From Phoma sp. XZ068 (taxonomy: Eukaryota > Ascomycota > Dothideomycetes > Pleosporales > Didymellaceae): a stretch of 64,000 nucleotides of DNA. Within the stretch, counting starts at the first letter, position 1, and each line of letters starts with the position of its first letter. The notes under the pieces were generated by a model that was not told the DNA's origin, searched no databases, and saw only the letters and a list, made by a program, of their open reading frames with translations. Shown piece after piece: positions 10,030 to 21,149 of the stretch. Location: assembly GCA_004835665.1 (NCBI GenBank), contig RBKR01000019.1, positions 558,001 to 622,000 on the forward strand. Direction: 5' to 3'. The translations under genes and the position numbers were made by a program.

Positions 10030-11063
10030 ATCCCGCTGGATGGGTTGGTGTCTGCGACGGGTGCTGGTTTCTGTCGCGGGATTTCTTTCGTCGGAGGGGC
10101 TGCTTATCGATACCCCAAAATTTCCGCGGCTGAAGCGTAAGCGGCGGAGCCCAACTATGCAAGAAAAAACGAAAGGACAAAGGGTATAGTGCTCGTGAGA
10201 CGCTCCAAAGGAAGAGTGGAGAGTCTATACAAGAACAAAAACGAAGGGCAAGAGATCCGGAGGCCCTGAAAAAAGTGCGTTGAGGGGCAGCCTTAAAGAA
10301 AGAGATTGGGCTTTATTTTACCCTTATCCGCGCACGGGCAAGGTTCGTTGGATATTTTTTTGTCAAGCTACCGCGCTTTAGTACGTTAGGGCTCTAGGGC
10401 TGCGTTACCCGCCGTTTACCCCCGGTCAGCCCAGCAACTCAGGGTGGCGATGACGGTAAGCACGTTCTGCTTCCCCGTCCGTCTGGGGAGCTCGCGCAAC
10501 ACCGGCAGCTGGGTTTCTTTCTACACACAGGCTCTTGCGCCACGAAAGTATATCGCATCTCAAGGCCGAAGGCGTTTCACCAAGCATGTGCGCTTTCCCA
10601 CTCGTAACGAAGGGCTATCAAGTGGAGATTGCAAGGTGTCGTCAAGCACTGTTACGTCTAAACTCGGCGTCTGATTCTCATCTTTGTTTCAAGCCTGGGC
10701 CTGGCAGGATACCACTGGTACATGAATGCCTATTCTAGGGTGACGCATATGTGTATGGCTCGATGTACGACGATGCGCACGAATGGGAGATTCTATCGAG
10801 AGACCTCGTGTTCGTGTAACCAGATTGATTGCAGTAGCAGTAGCAGGTCCCTGAAGAGCTTTGCGGCGTTACTGCATGTGAGGAAGGAACTAAATAGTCC
10901 ATATAGCAATACGCAGGTAGGTTTCTAGAAGAACGAAAAATACACAAACACCAAACGCTCCTGCCCGTGAAGACACCCACAACTCTAAGTCCGCAAAATA
11001 TCTACAACGCCCACAAACGCCCACAGCAAATACCACAAGCACCACTCCTATCCACCCTTCACA
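10030..11063. other. Intergenic: eEF3 promoter and beta-glucosidase 3' flank
   Basis: No supported gene lies here. The part next to eEF3 (10030-10450) should carry its promoter and leader. Read on the minus strand, its first 200 bases are rich in C/T (for example CCTTTGTCCTTTCGTTTTTTC), as in strongly expressed fungal genes. The rest (10450-11063) has only short frames of random composition, and the last about 100 bases are A/C-rich on the plus strand. Confidence 0.45.
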
Positions 11064-14058
11064 CTACCACGTCCCCTGAAGCGGCAAATCCCTACTCGAG
11101 AACCCAACACCAATCCCAAACTCGCCTACAGTAGGCATAATCCAATTCTGCCTCTTGACATCCCAATAACTCAAATCGCGTCTTGTCACATTAAAGGTAA
11201 CCATCTCTCTGCCGCCACCACTCCCATGCTCCTGCTTGCCCGCCTTGATGAACACCTTCTCGAACCCTCTGAGCACCCTGACGGGGAAATCAACGGCTTC
11301 GCCAGTCTCAGGATCTTTGTAGTTTTGCGGGAACGAGATGTACAGCTGGACCACTGTCGAGCCGTCCACGGGACCGACGTTGGTGACGGATGTGGAGACG
11401 GTGAGGATTGTAGTGTACAAGTCTGGGTTTCCGCCGGGTCCGCCTCCGGCTTCGCTGAGCGGAGACTGAGGCACGGGGTCCGGGGTGGAGAAGGATGTAC
11501 CGTCCGTCGACTCGAGGTAGGGGTAGATGTACTTCTCAATCTTGTGGAAGTCCTTGGGGAAGAGGGCGGATTTGGGGTCGGGTAGGTCGGTGGGGTATGT
11601 TGGTGGTGCGACGCCAGAGGGCCGAGCGGAGGGCAGCGGGGATTTTCCGTGTGTGGACCGGATGAGAAGAGAGGAGAGCTTGAATTGTGTGTAGGAAAGC
11701 CCATAGCCGAATTCGTAGCGTGGCGTTATGTCCTGCTTGTCAAAGTAGCGGTAGTCAATGTACAGGCCTTCGGAGAAGTTCTGCTGGGGAGCGAGACCGT
11801 CGGACGGGCTGGGCAGGTATTTCACCTTGCTGCCAGGTCCAAAGTCTTCTTCTTTCTTGGCAATCGTGTATGGGAGACGACCAGAGGGATTAACATCTCC
11901 GAAGAGGACGTCGACAATTGCGTTGCCAGACTCTTGACCAGGTAGGTTGGCAATCAGAACGGCCTTTACGTTGGAGATATCGATGAACTCTTCCAAGATG
12001 ATAGAGCCAACTGTGTGCACCACGACAATGACATCACCCTTGCCCTTGCCGCAGCCCTTAGCGACGTCTTTGACAAGCTGGTCGCCATTCTTCTGGATAG
12101 ACAAGTTGTTCCTGTCACCACGAACATCCTCCCACTTCAAGTAGCCCTCGCCAGCGTCAGAGTTGACAAAGACGATGCAAAGGTCCTGATCTTCGACAAT
12201 CTCTTTCTGCTTGGGTAGCTTATTCTCGAGCCAATCGGTGACGTAGACGGTTTTCTCGTCGAAAGCGGCTCGGATGGCGGACATGGGCTCCACCACATAC
12301 GGGAAGTTGACCGCACCAGAACCCCAACCAGAAGCCAGCGTACCGTCGTTGCAACTCTGGTCCGGGCACTTGTTGATACCATCATGGGAAAGGCGCGCAT
12401 CTTCGCCGAAGACACTAACACGAAATTTGGTCTGCCGCTTCGACTTTGACCCATCCTTGTGGCCCTTGCGGCTCAAGGGCAAAACGTTGCCTTCGTTCTT
12501 GACCAAGACTGTGCCCTCGGCAGCAACCTTGCGAACAATGTCCTTGTGGTCTCCCTGAGCGTTGACGAACTTGTTGACGACACCCGTGGTTTTATCCGAC
12601 GGACTGCCTTCATGAAGCTTGCCGATCTTGTCGTTTGTCCAGGAAGAAAAGTTGGGGCCTTCGTCAGACCACCTGTCTTGTCCGACCTGGTACCAAGATG
12701 CCACCACACGGGTAACCATGTCGTCGATGCGGTCGATTGGTACGCTTCCATTCAGCACGGCTTGAGTGAGCTTTGCACCCCAGAGGCTGTTACCGTTGGC
12801 CCAACGCAGTCCATCGCCAGGCATCGACATGTCTAGACCAGCGAGTGCGCTTGCAACACCAGATCGTTGTGCGAGCCAGTCTGACTGCACAAAGCCTTGA
12901 AAGCCCAGCTCATCCTTCAGTATGCCGTTCAGCAGCTTGCTGTTTCCACAGGCGTACGATGAGTTGACTTGGTTGTAAGAGCACATGACGGACGCGACGC
13001 CAGCCTTGATCGAGTCGGCAAATGGCCAAGCGTAGATCTCGTGCAAAGCGCGGTCGTCGATGTTGCTGGAAATGGCATTGGGAATGCCCCACTCCCAAGC
13101 CTGGCGGAAGTGCTCCTGTTCATTGCCGACCCAGTGCTTCGCCGTGGCCATGACCCCCTCGTCTTGGATACCTTTGATGGTCTGAGCGGCGGCGATACCT
13201 TGAAGTACTGGGTCGCTGCCGAACCCTTCCCAAGTACGTCCTCCAGCAGGCATACGACCAAGAGGGCCCATTGCAGGGCCGAGCAGCACATTGACACCCT
13301 TTAGTCGCGCCTCCTTGCCATGAGCCTTGCCACGCTGATACATGAGCTCCTTGTTCCAGGTGGCTCCTACCGTTACGCCGGCAGGGAAAGCGGTGATGTT
13401 ATCTGCAAAGCGGATACCGAGTGGACCATCCTACAACATGGGTCAGCCTCTCCAAACACGTTAACCTCACGTGAGTACGCACCTGCAGGCAGAGCTGAGG
13501 AAACTTGAGCCTCGGCACAGCTCCGTTGTTGCCAACACACATGTCCATGCTCCAGCCGGTGCCCGTGGTGATGTTGATCTTCTCGATCAGCGTCATCTGC
13601 TTGACCAGCTCAGCTGCCTTCTTGTAGCTCTCCTCCCAGGCAGGGTCCGCGCCACCCTTCGGCGCAGGGTACCAGGGTGGACTAAGTCCATCGAGCGGCA
13701 CTGACGCCTTGTATGCCCAGATACCTCCAGCGGCGAGTAACAAGACAGTAGCGGCAACGAACGTCAACAGCCAGCAGCAGCACCGGCCAGGTGACAAGGC
13801 TTTCTTCCTCGGGTACGGTACCGCGGCAGCGGCCTCAGCGTCCTTGAAAGATGTTTTCCGTACTTTGAGGTCGCCGGCGCTCTTCTTGCGCTTCAACCTG
13901 CTATCAAAAGCCAGTGGGTCGTGTTCTTCGAGGTCTTCTAGTGTCGCATTCGACTCGGAGGAGAAGCGCGTTGGTGTGGGCTCGAGGTCGTCGTCGGTCG
14001 GGGCATCGAGCCTAGCATACTTGCCCCGACGCAGCTGGTGGGACTCGTAAGGCGCCAT
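11064..14058 (-). CDS. GH3 beta-glucosidase with N-terminal membrane anchor
   Basis: Exons 13483-14058 and 11064-13430 join across a 52-bp intron (GTGCGT donor, TTGTAG acceptor) as LCLQ|DGPLGIRFADN, giving 980 residues. The N-terminus is a Ser/Arg-rich cytosolic tail of about 115 residues followed by one hydrophobic segment (WLLTFVAATVLLLAAGGIWAY), so this is a type II membrane protein, not a secreted one. The GH3 barrel follows, with KHWVGNEQE, and the catalytic nucleophile Asp in FVQSDW (about residue 376). After that come the alpha/beta sandwich domain (VKNEGNVLPL, HTVGS) and the C-terminal fibronectin-III-like domain (TSVTNVGPVDGSTVVQLY). GH3 beta-glucosidases release glucose from cellobiose and related glucosides. 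The anchored forms are related to the Aspergillus bglE/bglF group, an assignment from general architecture only. Confidence 0.93.
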
Positions 14059-14578
14059 AGTGTCGTCGAGTGTTGTCGAGCGAGAGTGAAGGTGGTATGC
14101 GATCGATGACGGCGGCTGATAAAGAAGGGCGCGAGCGTCGAGCTCAGTCTAATGCAAGCGAATCATGAGGTTGCTTGCGTTTGGCGTGCGCGATTGCAGC
14201 GGGCGGTTGTAGAGAGCCAACGACGCGTCTTACAAGGTGGGCGGAAGAATGCCGGATGCAATGGTACGAGGGTACGGCAATGATCATGGCAGCAGACCCC
14301 TGGTTCCTGCCGATCTGGTGGGTTTGCGCTAGGAGACGCCTCCCGACTGCCCGCACCACCCAGCAAGCCGATCATGCCGACTCACTCGCGGCTAAAAGTG
14401 GAGCCGTCGTACAAATAGCAACGCTTTGTGAGCTCTTCCAAAAAATTGCTATCACCTTGTCACAGCCATGTCACCAATCTTCACTGGGGTGGTTTGCGGT
14501 CTATTGTTCATTCGCTTTACGCTGGAAAATTTGGTATCGACATAACACATTCTTTTGAGGAGCCGAAGCTCAGCCAAT
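14059..14578. other. Intergenic: beta-glucosidase promoter, methylcitrate synthase 3' side
   Basis: The 520-bp interval separates the beta-glucosidase start (14058) from the stop of the methylcitrate synthase gene (14579); the two read in the same direction. It must hold the beta-glucosidase promoter. I see no gene or repeat in it. Confidence 0.45.
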
Positions 14579-16213
14579 TTAGGCGCCAACCTGATCCAAG
14601 ATGCCCTGGAGGTTAATGCTCTTAGGGCGCTCAATGGGCAGACCCAATGCCCTGTCCCAAATGAGCTGTGCGAGCGGTCCGAGGCCGCGGCTGACACCGA
14701 ATGTAGCTGTGTAGTAGAGTGTCTCCTTGAAGCCGTAGTGGTGGAAAAGGACGCCAGAGGACGAGTCGACGTTGGGGAAGGGGTTCTTGGTCTAGGACTG
14801 ATGTTAGTGACTTCTCGGTATTGCTCGCATTCGACTACTCACCTTGCCGTGCTCCGTAAGCACACCAGGAGCCACCTCGGAGTTCTTCTTCACGAGCTGG
14901 TAGACGGGGTCCGCTGCCACCTCAGGGCGAGCGTCGGCGAAATCCATGAGAGCCTGGAAACGTGGATCAGGCTTCCTGAGCACAGCGTGACCGTATCCTG
15001 GAATGACACGTCCAGACTTCAGCACGCTCCAGAGGTACTTGTTCACATCGCTCTCAGTGAACTTCTCACCAACTGCCTTCTGCATGTCGAGAATGAAGCG
15101 GAGCACCTCCTGAGCAGCGAGACCGTGGAGCGGGCCAGCTAGGCCTTGCAGACCAGCGCTGTAGCTGAGGAAGGGATCGCTGAGAGCCGAGCCGACCAAG
15201 TGAGTGGCGTGTGCAGACACGTTACCGCCCTCGTGGTCACCGTGCAGAGCAAGGTACAAGCGGAGAAGGTCCTGGAAACCCTCGTTTTCCTTGCCAGACT
15301 TTCCCAACATGGCCGCGAAGTTGTACGACCAATCCTGGTCAAGGTCGACCTCGTTGGGCAGAGCACCTCCGCCACGGTAGGCATTCTGGTAGATCTTCGC
15401 AGCGATGGTAGGCAGCTTGGCGAGGAGGCTGATAGAGTCGTCAAAGGTGGGCTCCCAGTAATCAGCTTTGTTGATGCCCTTCTCGTAAGCCTTGGCGAAC
15501 TTGGACTCGTAGTTCAACGCCGAAACAGCGCAGGCAAACTGTGTCATTGGGTGGAGGTCCTTGGGAAAGTTGTCCAGCATCTGCGAAACGAATTTGGGGA
15601 TCTGGGCCTTCTCTGCCAACTCTCGCGATAGAACACGTGTCTGAGAAACAGAGGGGACTTCTCCTGTGAGCAGCAACCAGAACATGGCCTCGGGCAACAT
15701 CTCGGTGCCAGAGGTGCCCTTGGGCAGCTCCTTTTGGCAGTCCTTGATGGTCTTGCCGTGGAAACGGATGCCCTCATTGGCGTCGAGGACCGAGCCCTCC
15801 CAGACCATGGCCTTGAGGCCTCTGCGATAGGATTAGGTAGTGGTCACTAAAGTCTGTTGGGACGCACACACCTCATGCCACCCAAAGCATTCTCAACTTT
15901 GACTTCACCGAGCTTCTTGTCGGACTGAGCCTTGACCTTCTTCAACAGCTCGCGCTTCGCAGGCAGAACCTTTTCAAAGGTCTCCTTCAGTGTTGGCTCC
16001 GAGGACGAGGAGTAGCTGCATGCTTGCACTGCATCAAATGTGTTAGCTCGGTGAACTTTGGCTTATAGCAGTCAATTGCATACCAGATGCGAAAGGACGG
16101 CTAGCCGAAGGCTATAGTGGGTTTTGTTAGTAGGATAACATGCAAATGAGGTTGTGCAAGCTCACCTTCGCAGCTCGAAGAGCTCTCGCCGCAGTTCGGG
16201 CGCTCAGGGCCAT
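14579..16213 (-). CDS. mcsA: Mitochondrial 2-methylcitrate synthase (citrate synthase family)
   Basis: Five exons, 16166-16213, 16084-16111, 15872-16028, 14843-15821 and 14579-14791, splice in frame to 474 residues. The N-terminus MALSARTAARALRAAK is Arg/Ala-rich without acidic residues, a mitochondrial presequence. The body shows the citrate synthase catalytic elements: the His in PLHGLAAQEVL, the His in GYGHAVLRKPDPRF, and the Asp in the C-terminal NVDSSSG region. Several stretches (VENALGGMRGLK, GIRFHGKTIKDCQKELPKG, TATFGVSRGLGPLAQLIWDRALG) match fungal methylcitrate synthase as I remember it, where ordinary citrate synthase has YGGARGVK and FRGRTIPECQ. The enzyme condenses propionyl-CoA with oxaloacetate and usually also accepts acetyl-CoA. 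The divergent neighbour is the matching lyase. Ordinary citrate synthase remains the alternative. Confidence 0.88.
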
Positions 16214-16771
16214 AGCTCGGACTTGTGGGGGAAGATGGGGTAAGTTATGCGGGGAACACAGCAGCTGTCTCTCCAACAAGTACAGGTTGAAGAATTGTCG
16301 ACAACGGTGAGTGCAAGAGCAATGCAGGAACGAAGCAAGGAAGAACGAGCCAACGGCAACGCTCGGCTACTAGAATTCCCTGGACACAAAGTTGTCCGCT
16401 GATGCGCGCGACGTCAATGTACCGAGGGGCAGCGGTCTAATGCGGGCTAATGAGTGGCACAGCTCTACACCTCGGCTTATCGGTTTTGAGGAGAAGGCTG
16501 CCCCAAGCAAGACCTGGATGAGGCTCTCCACATAGTGGCACATAGCAAAGCCCACGGGACTCTCGCTCCGCGCACGGAAAGCACGACTGGGCAAGACGGA
16601 AAAGAGTGTGCGGGTGGCAACTATCGACACATTAGGTCCGAGTCAGAGCGCGATAACTCCGCCATTGCCGCAGCTGTTGCTTACCACACCCATCCTAAGA
16701 AAACCTTCCACGACTGAAGGGTGAGCTCTGCAGGCTAGAGTTCTTCTTCTTCTTCTTTACCCTCAATCGCA
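16214..16771. promoter_or_regulatory. Divergent promoter of methylcitrate synthase and methylisocitrate lyase
   Basis: The 558 bp between the two start codons must drive both genes. Candidate CreA-type sites (SYGGRG) are visible near the synthase start: GTGGGG around 16227 and GCGGGG around 16249. CGAGGGGC near 16420 and ACCTCGGC near 16470 are other GC-rich elements. A (TTC)n pyrimidine tract at about 16740-16758 lies directly before the lyase ATG, typical of a fungal core promoter. The binding-site assignments are pattern matches only. Confidence 0.5.
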
Positions 16772-18781
16772 ATGCTACGCACCGTATCACGCTCCATCGC
16801 GCGCCAGAGCCAAACTCTGAGAAGAGCGAACCGCGCACCGCAGCTCCTCCGCCCGCTCTCCACCACTGCATGTCGCATGTCGAGCTCGACATTGAAGCCA
16901 GTAGAGCCTCCAGTATCAGCTGTGCTTCCAGGTGACTCCTTCCAGCTGCTCCCCGAGGCCTCAAAGGCGGGCCAGGCTGAAGATGCGCTCTTCGAAGAGC
17001 AGGTACAGGCGGTGAAGGACTGGTGGGCGTCGCCGCGCTACAAGGGCATCAAGCGGCCATATTCAGCGGAGGATGTAGTGAGCAAGCGTGGCGCGCTGCA
17101 GCAGTCGTATCCCAGCTCGTTGATGGCACGCAAGCTGTTCAACCTGCTGGAGGAGCGCGCAGCGAAGGGCGAGCCAGTACATACAAGTGCGTTCAATCTA
17201 CCTTCTTTGCAAAGTACCACAGCTGATATGCTCTCACTGTAGTGGGCGCAATTGACCCCGTGCAAATGTCCCAACAAGCTCCCAACCAGGAAGTGCTCTA
17301 CATCTCTGGGTGGGCAGCCTCATCCGTCCTGACTACCACGAACGAGGTCTCCGCCGATTTTGGCGACTACCCTTACAACACCGTTCCGAACCAGGTGCAG
17401 CGACTGTTCAAGGCCCAGCAGTTCCATGACCGTAAGAACTGGGACAATAGGCGGAAGCTGAGCCCGGAGGAACGGGCCAAGACACCATACCTAGACTACA
17501 TGCGTCCTATCATCGCCGATGGTGATACTGGGTAAGCGAAAGTTTGCCAAAGGGCATAAGTCGAGTACTAACACTCAATTAGTCACGGTGGATTGTCAGC
17601 GGTAATCAAGCTGGCCAAGCTCTTCGCTGAGAACGGTGCTGCCGGTGTGCACTTCGAGGACCAGCTTCACGGCGGCAAAAAATGCGGACATTTGGCTGGA
17701 AAGGTCCTCGTACCTGTTGGCGACCACATCAACCGCCTGGTAGCTGCAAGATTCCAATGGGACACCATGGGCTGTGAGAACCTCGTCATCGCCCGAACCG
17801 ACTCGGAGAGCGGCAAGCTGCTGTCAAGCGCCGTCGATGTGCGCGACCACGAATTCATTAAGGGTGTCACAGAAGAGACAGAACCCCTGGCAGAGACCTT
17901 GCAGAACATGGAAGCGGCTGGTGCACCAGGGAAAGAAATTGATGCTTTCGAGGCAGCGTGGGTAAAGAAGCACAAGCTTGTCACCTACGACGAAGCCGTC
18001 GTGCAGCATCTTGAGAAGGAGGGTGCATCGCAGTCCACCATCGACACATACCTTAATGAGACCAAGCAGAACCCCAACCTGTCTCTGCTCAAGCGTCGCG
18101 AACTTTCCGCAAAGCACACAAAGACCCCAGTATACTTTAACTGGGACATCCCACGAACACGAGAAGGCTTCTACCACTACAAGGCCGGCATGGCCGCTGC
18201 AACCAAGCGAGGCAAGGAGTTTGCGCCATATGCTGACCTCCTGTGGGTTGAGACTGGCGATCCGAGCGTTGAGAAGGCTGCTGGTTTTGCTGGTGAAATC
18301 AGGGAGCAATACCCTGGCAAGAAGTTCGTTTACAACTTGTCGCCGAGCTTCAACTGGATGGGTCAAGGGTTCAGCGAGGAAGCCTTGAAGAGCTTTGTGT
18401 GGGATCTGGCTAAGCACGGGTACGTTGCCCTTTTCCCCATACGCACAACGTGGTCACTAACAAGGCACTAGCTTCGTCTTCCAGCTCATCTCACTTGCTG
18501 GTATCCACTCAACAGCAACAATCACTTGCGAGCTGTCGCGCGCTTTCAAAGATGAGGGCATGCTCGCATACGTCAAACTAGTTCAAGCACGCGAGAAAGA
18601 ACTCGGCTGCGATGTGTTGACACATCAGAAATGGAGCGGCGCTGGCTACATCGACGGCATTCTTGGTGCGATACAAAGCGGCAGCTCAGGTAGCAAGAGT
18701 ATGGGAGAAGGGAACACAGAGACAGGTACGTTCAGAACTCAAGACCGTTCATTTCCAGGCTGACCATTTCAAGGCTTCTAG
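16772..18781 (+). CDS. mclA: Mitochondrial 2-methylisocitrate lyase (isocitrate lyase family)
   Basis: Exons 16772-17186, 17243-17531, 17583-18419, 18472-18725 and a last exon 18774-18781 give 600 residues. If the last intron (48 bp, GTACGT donor, GCTGAC branch, TTCAAG acceptor) is not removed, the frame ends instead at 18763 with 610 residues. The protein begins MLRTVSRSIARQSQTLRRAN, a strong mitochondrial presequence that continues to about residue 36. This argues for the mitochondrial methylisocitrate lyase and against the glyoxysomal isocitrate lyase. Family marks include DGDTGHGG, the catalytic KKCGH (about 267-271), ARTDSESG, NLSPSFNW and LTHQKWSGAGYIDG. The reaction splits 2-methylisocitrate to pyruvate and succinate, the last step of the methylcitrate cycle. 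The synthase of the same cycle is the divergent neighbour. No PTS1 peroxisome tail is present in either ending. Confidence 0.9.
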
Positions 18782-18997
18782 GTTCAAACCAAACTATGCA
18801 TTCTAGATTTAATCAAAAACCACTAAAAAACTGACCACCATCTACTGTAGTCGTGCAGCAAGCCGAGAACCCCATGTCACTCGCCAAGCTGAACCGAAAA
18901 CAACCTAGTTCTTCCGCCTCGTACTGTCGCCTCACGTCCTTCAGCCTTGTGCCCCGCTACACAAGTATTGACATCTACCATTGTCGAAGCATTGGAA

Positions 18998-21032
18998 ATG
19001 GCCGACTTACCGCCATTCACGTACAGTTCGCTTTCAGGGCGAGAGATACGCATACTCATTCCCGATACTTCAAACCCTTCACTTGGACTGTCATGGTCGC
19101 TCAGAAAGGCCAATATTGATGACAAGGATCTACATTTCATCGCATTGTCTTACGCCTGGGCGGCTGACTCCCACCCTAGCACCTTCCCAATCTCTTGCAA
19201 CGGACGTCAACTTCGGGTGCATCATAATCTCTTCACTGCTCTGCCTTTCCTTGCTCGGCGTTACCAAGGTGACAATTCCGTGGCTATGCCTTACTGGATC
19301 GATGCTATTTGTATTAATCAAGCAGACGAGGAAGAAAAAATCACTCAGATCGGACTCATGAACACCATCTACCGACAAGCTGACATGGTACTGATCTGGC
19401 TCGGTCTTGCACCTAGACCAGAACAACAAGATCTCATACCCCGTGCGATTGAACTGTTGCCTCTATTGATCAAAGAGTTCGCACGATCTCGTCAATTGAC
19501 TGTCAAGTATAATATTCAAGTCGACCGCGAACTTAGTCACCTCGGACGCGATGGCTGGGAGGCAATTCTATACCTACTACGAAATCCTTACTTCCGGAGA
19601 GTCTGGATGGTTCAAGAAGTAGCATTAGCCAAGGAGCTTAACATCCTGTGTGGCGAACATGAGATAGATCCGCATTTGATGGAGAATGCAGTATCCGATA
19701 GTTGGCTCCTGAAAAATTGGGCCATATACGATTTGACGAACGGCGAGCGAATGCGCGTCCAGGCAGAGTCACATGATGACAGCATTGTTTTCGCCATCAG
19801 GGACATCGTCAACTACAACGGGGAAGAAGGAAATGCACACCAAACAATTCGCATCGCCAACCTTCTAGACAACCAAACTTGCTTTGCTCCGCAAGATCGA
19901 GTACTCGGTATATTGGGCATGGTACAAGAGGAGTTCGGAGATGCCGGCACGGCCCTTCGTACATACACTTCAATCGCAGATCTATACACGCGATTCAGTA
20001 CACTTTTGTTCAAAGCCTCGGGACTGACGACACTACACTGGTGGTTCTATTTGAGCATGGCCTTCAACCTCAAGAGGATTGAGGGATTGCCATCCTGGGT
20101 GCCAGACCTACACAACAATGCTCCGAAGCTTAAACGCCAGCCTTACGAGTCGATGTTATTTGCTCGAGTCTACAGCGATCCCCCTTGGCAAGCCAGTTCC
20201 AGACGTCGCGTAGCTTCCATGGGGACCCGACCAGACGAGATCATACTACGAGGCAAGCTACTGGACGAGGTAACGCTGGTCCACCCTGAAGTCCCTCACT
20301 TCCCTCGCGAGTCAGAGCCTGGCTTCGGTGATGGTATGACGTGGCTAGCTGTCCTCGTTGATCTTATCAATTGGGAAAGCAAATTGGCAAATGCGGTGCT
20401 GTACGACACAATATCCGGACTCCAGACTTCGAATAATCAAAGTGGAGCCACTCATGTATCAGAAGACACGTATTGGCGAAGCCTTCTCGCGGGGTCTGTC
20501 ACAGACTTCGTATCCGGTTTGACCTACACACGCGAAATATGGACTCAGTTTCGAGACAAGGGTCAAGCGTTGCTCAAGCTCGTCCCCAGACTTGAAGAGC
20601 TGAAAGCGTAAGTCAAATTTTACCTAGCTTCATCCAATCGCTTCCTTCTACTAACCAACTCTCAGCACCACGGGGACAGATCCCTGGAATCTCCCGGACT
20701 GGACCGAGTCCGACGAAGAGAAGGAAGTCCTGAGTTGCTTCCGAAAAACAGACCATCCCGTGTCTAATTTCGTCGCGAAACTGCCATTCTCTTGTGATCA
20801 CCAGTTTTTCAACAGCAAGGACGGACGGTTCGGTTTCGCCTGCACGGGGGTGCAGCCAGGCGACGTGGTATGTGTCTTCAACGACTCCGTCTCGCCATTT
20901 GTGCTTAGGCGAGTGGAGGATCGGGATGGCGAAGCGAGGTACAAGTTTGTTGGCGATGCATATGTGTTTGGGCTCATGTACGGGGAGGCTGACAGTATAG
21001 ACGTCAAGGAGGAAGATATTGTGCTAGTGTAA
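18998..21032 (+). CDS. HET-domain (heterokaryon incompatibility-type) protein
   Basis: Exons 18998-20607 and 20666-21032 join across a 58-bp intron (GTAAGT donor, CTAAC branch, CTCTCAG acceptor) to 658 residues. The first ATG in frame is at 18998 (GGAAATGGCC); the frame is open further upstream but has no ATG. The N-terminal HET domain shows its three blocks: FIALSYAW, WIDAICINQADEEEKITQI with MNTIYRQADMVLIWLG, and FRRVWMVQEVALA. The C-terminal part has the usual GDVVCVFNDSVSPFVLRRV and VGDAYVFGLMYGEA sequence of HET-6-like proteins. HET domains mediate allorecognition and programmed cell death between unlike fungal individuals. Most family members have no tested role. No NACHT/WD repeat part is present. 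It follows the lyase gene at 216 bp. Confidence 0.93.
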
Positions 21033-21149
21033 ATTCTGCATTAATCTAATACCATTTCTATCGGTTTTTACTAAAGAAAAAGATGCTCAGTCACTTCCGA
21101 TCATATGCCCATCTCAACAACCCCTCCTCCCGCTATAGCTCAACTTCTC

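Noticed and set aside
14579..16213. Annotation as the ordinary TCA-cycle citrate synthase
   Set aside because: Sequence blocks such as LGGMRGLK, FHGKTIKDCQ and FGVSRGLGPLAQ fit methylcitrate synthase better, and the neighbour is the lyase of the same cycle. It is kept only as an alternative.
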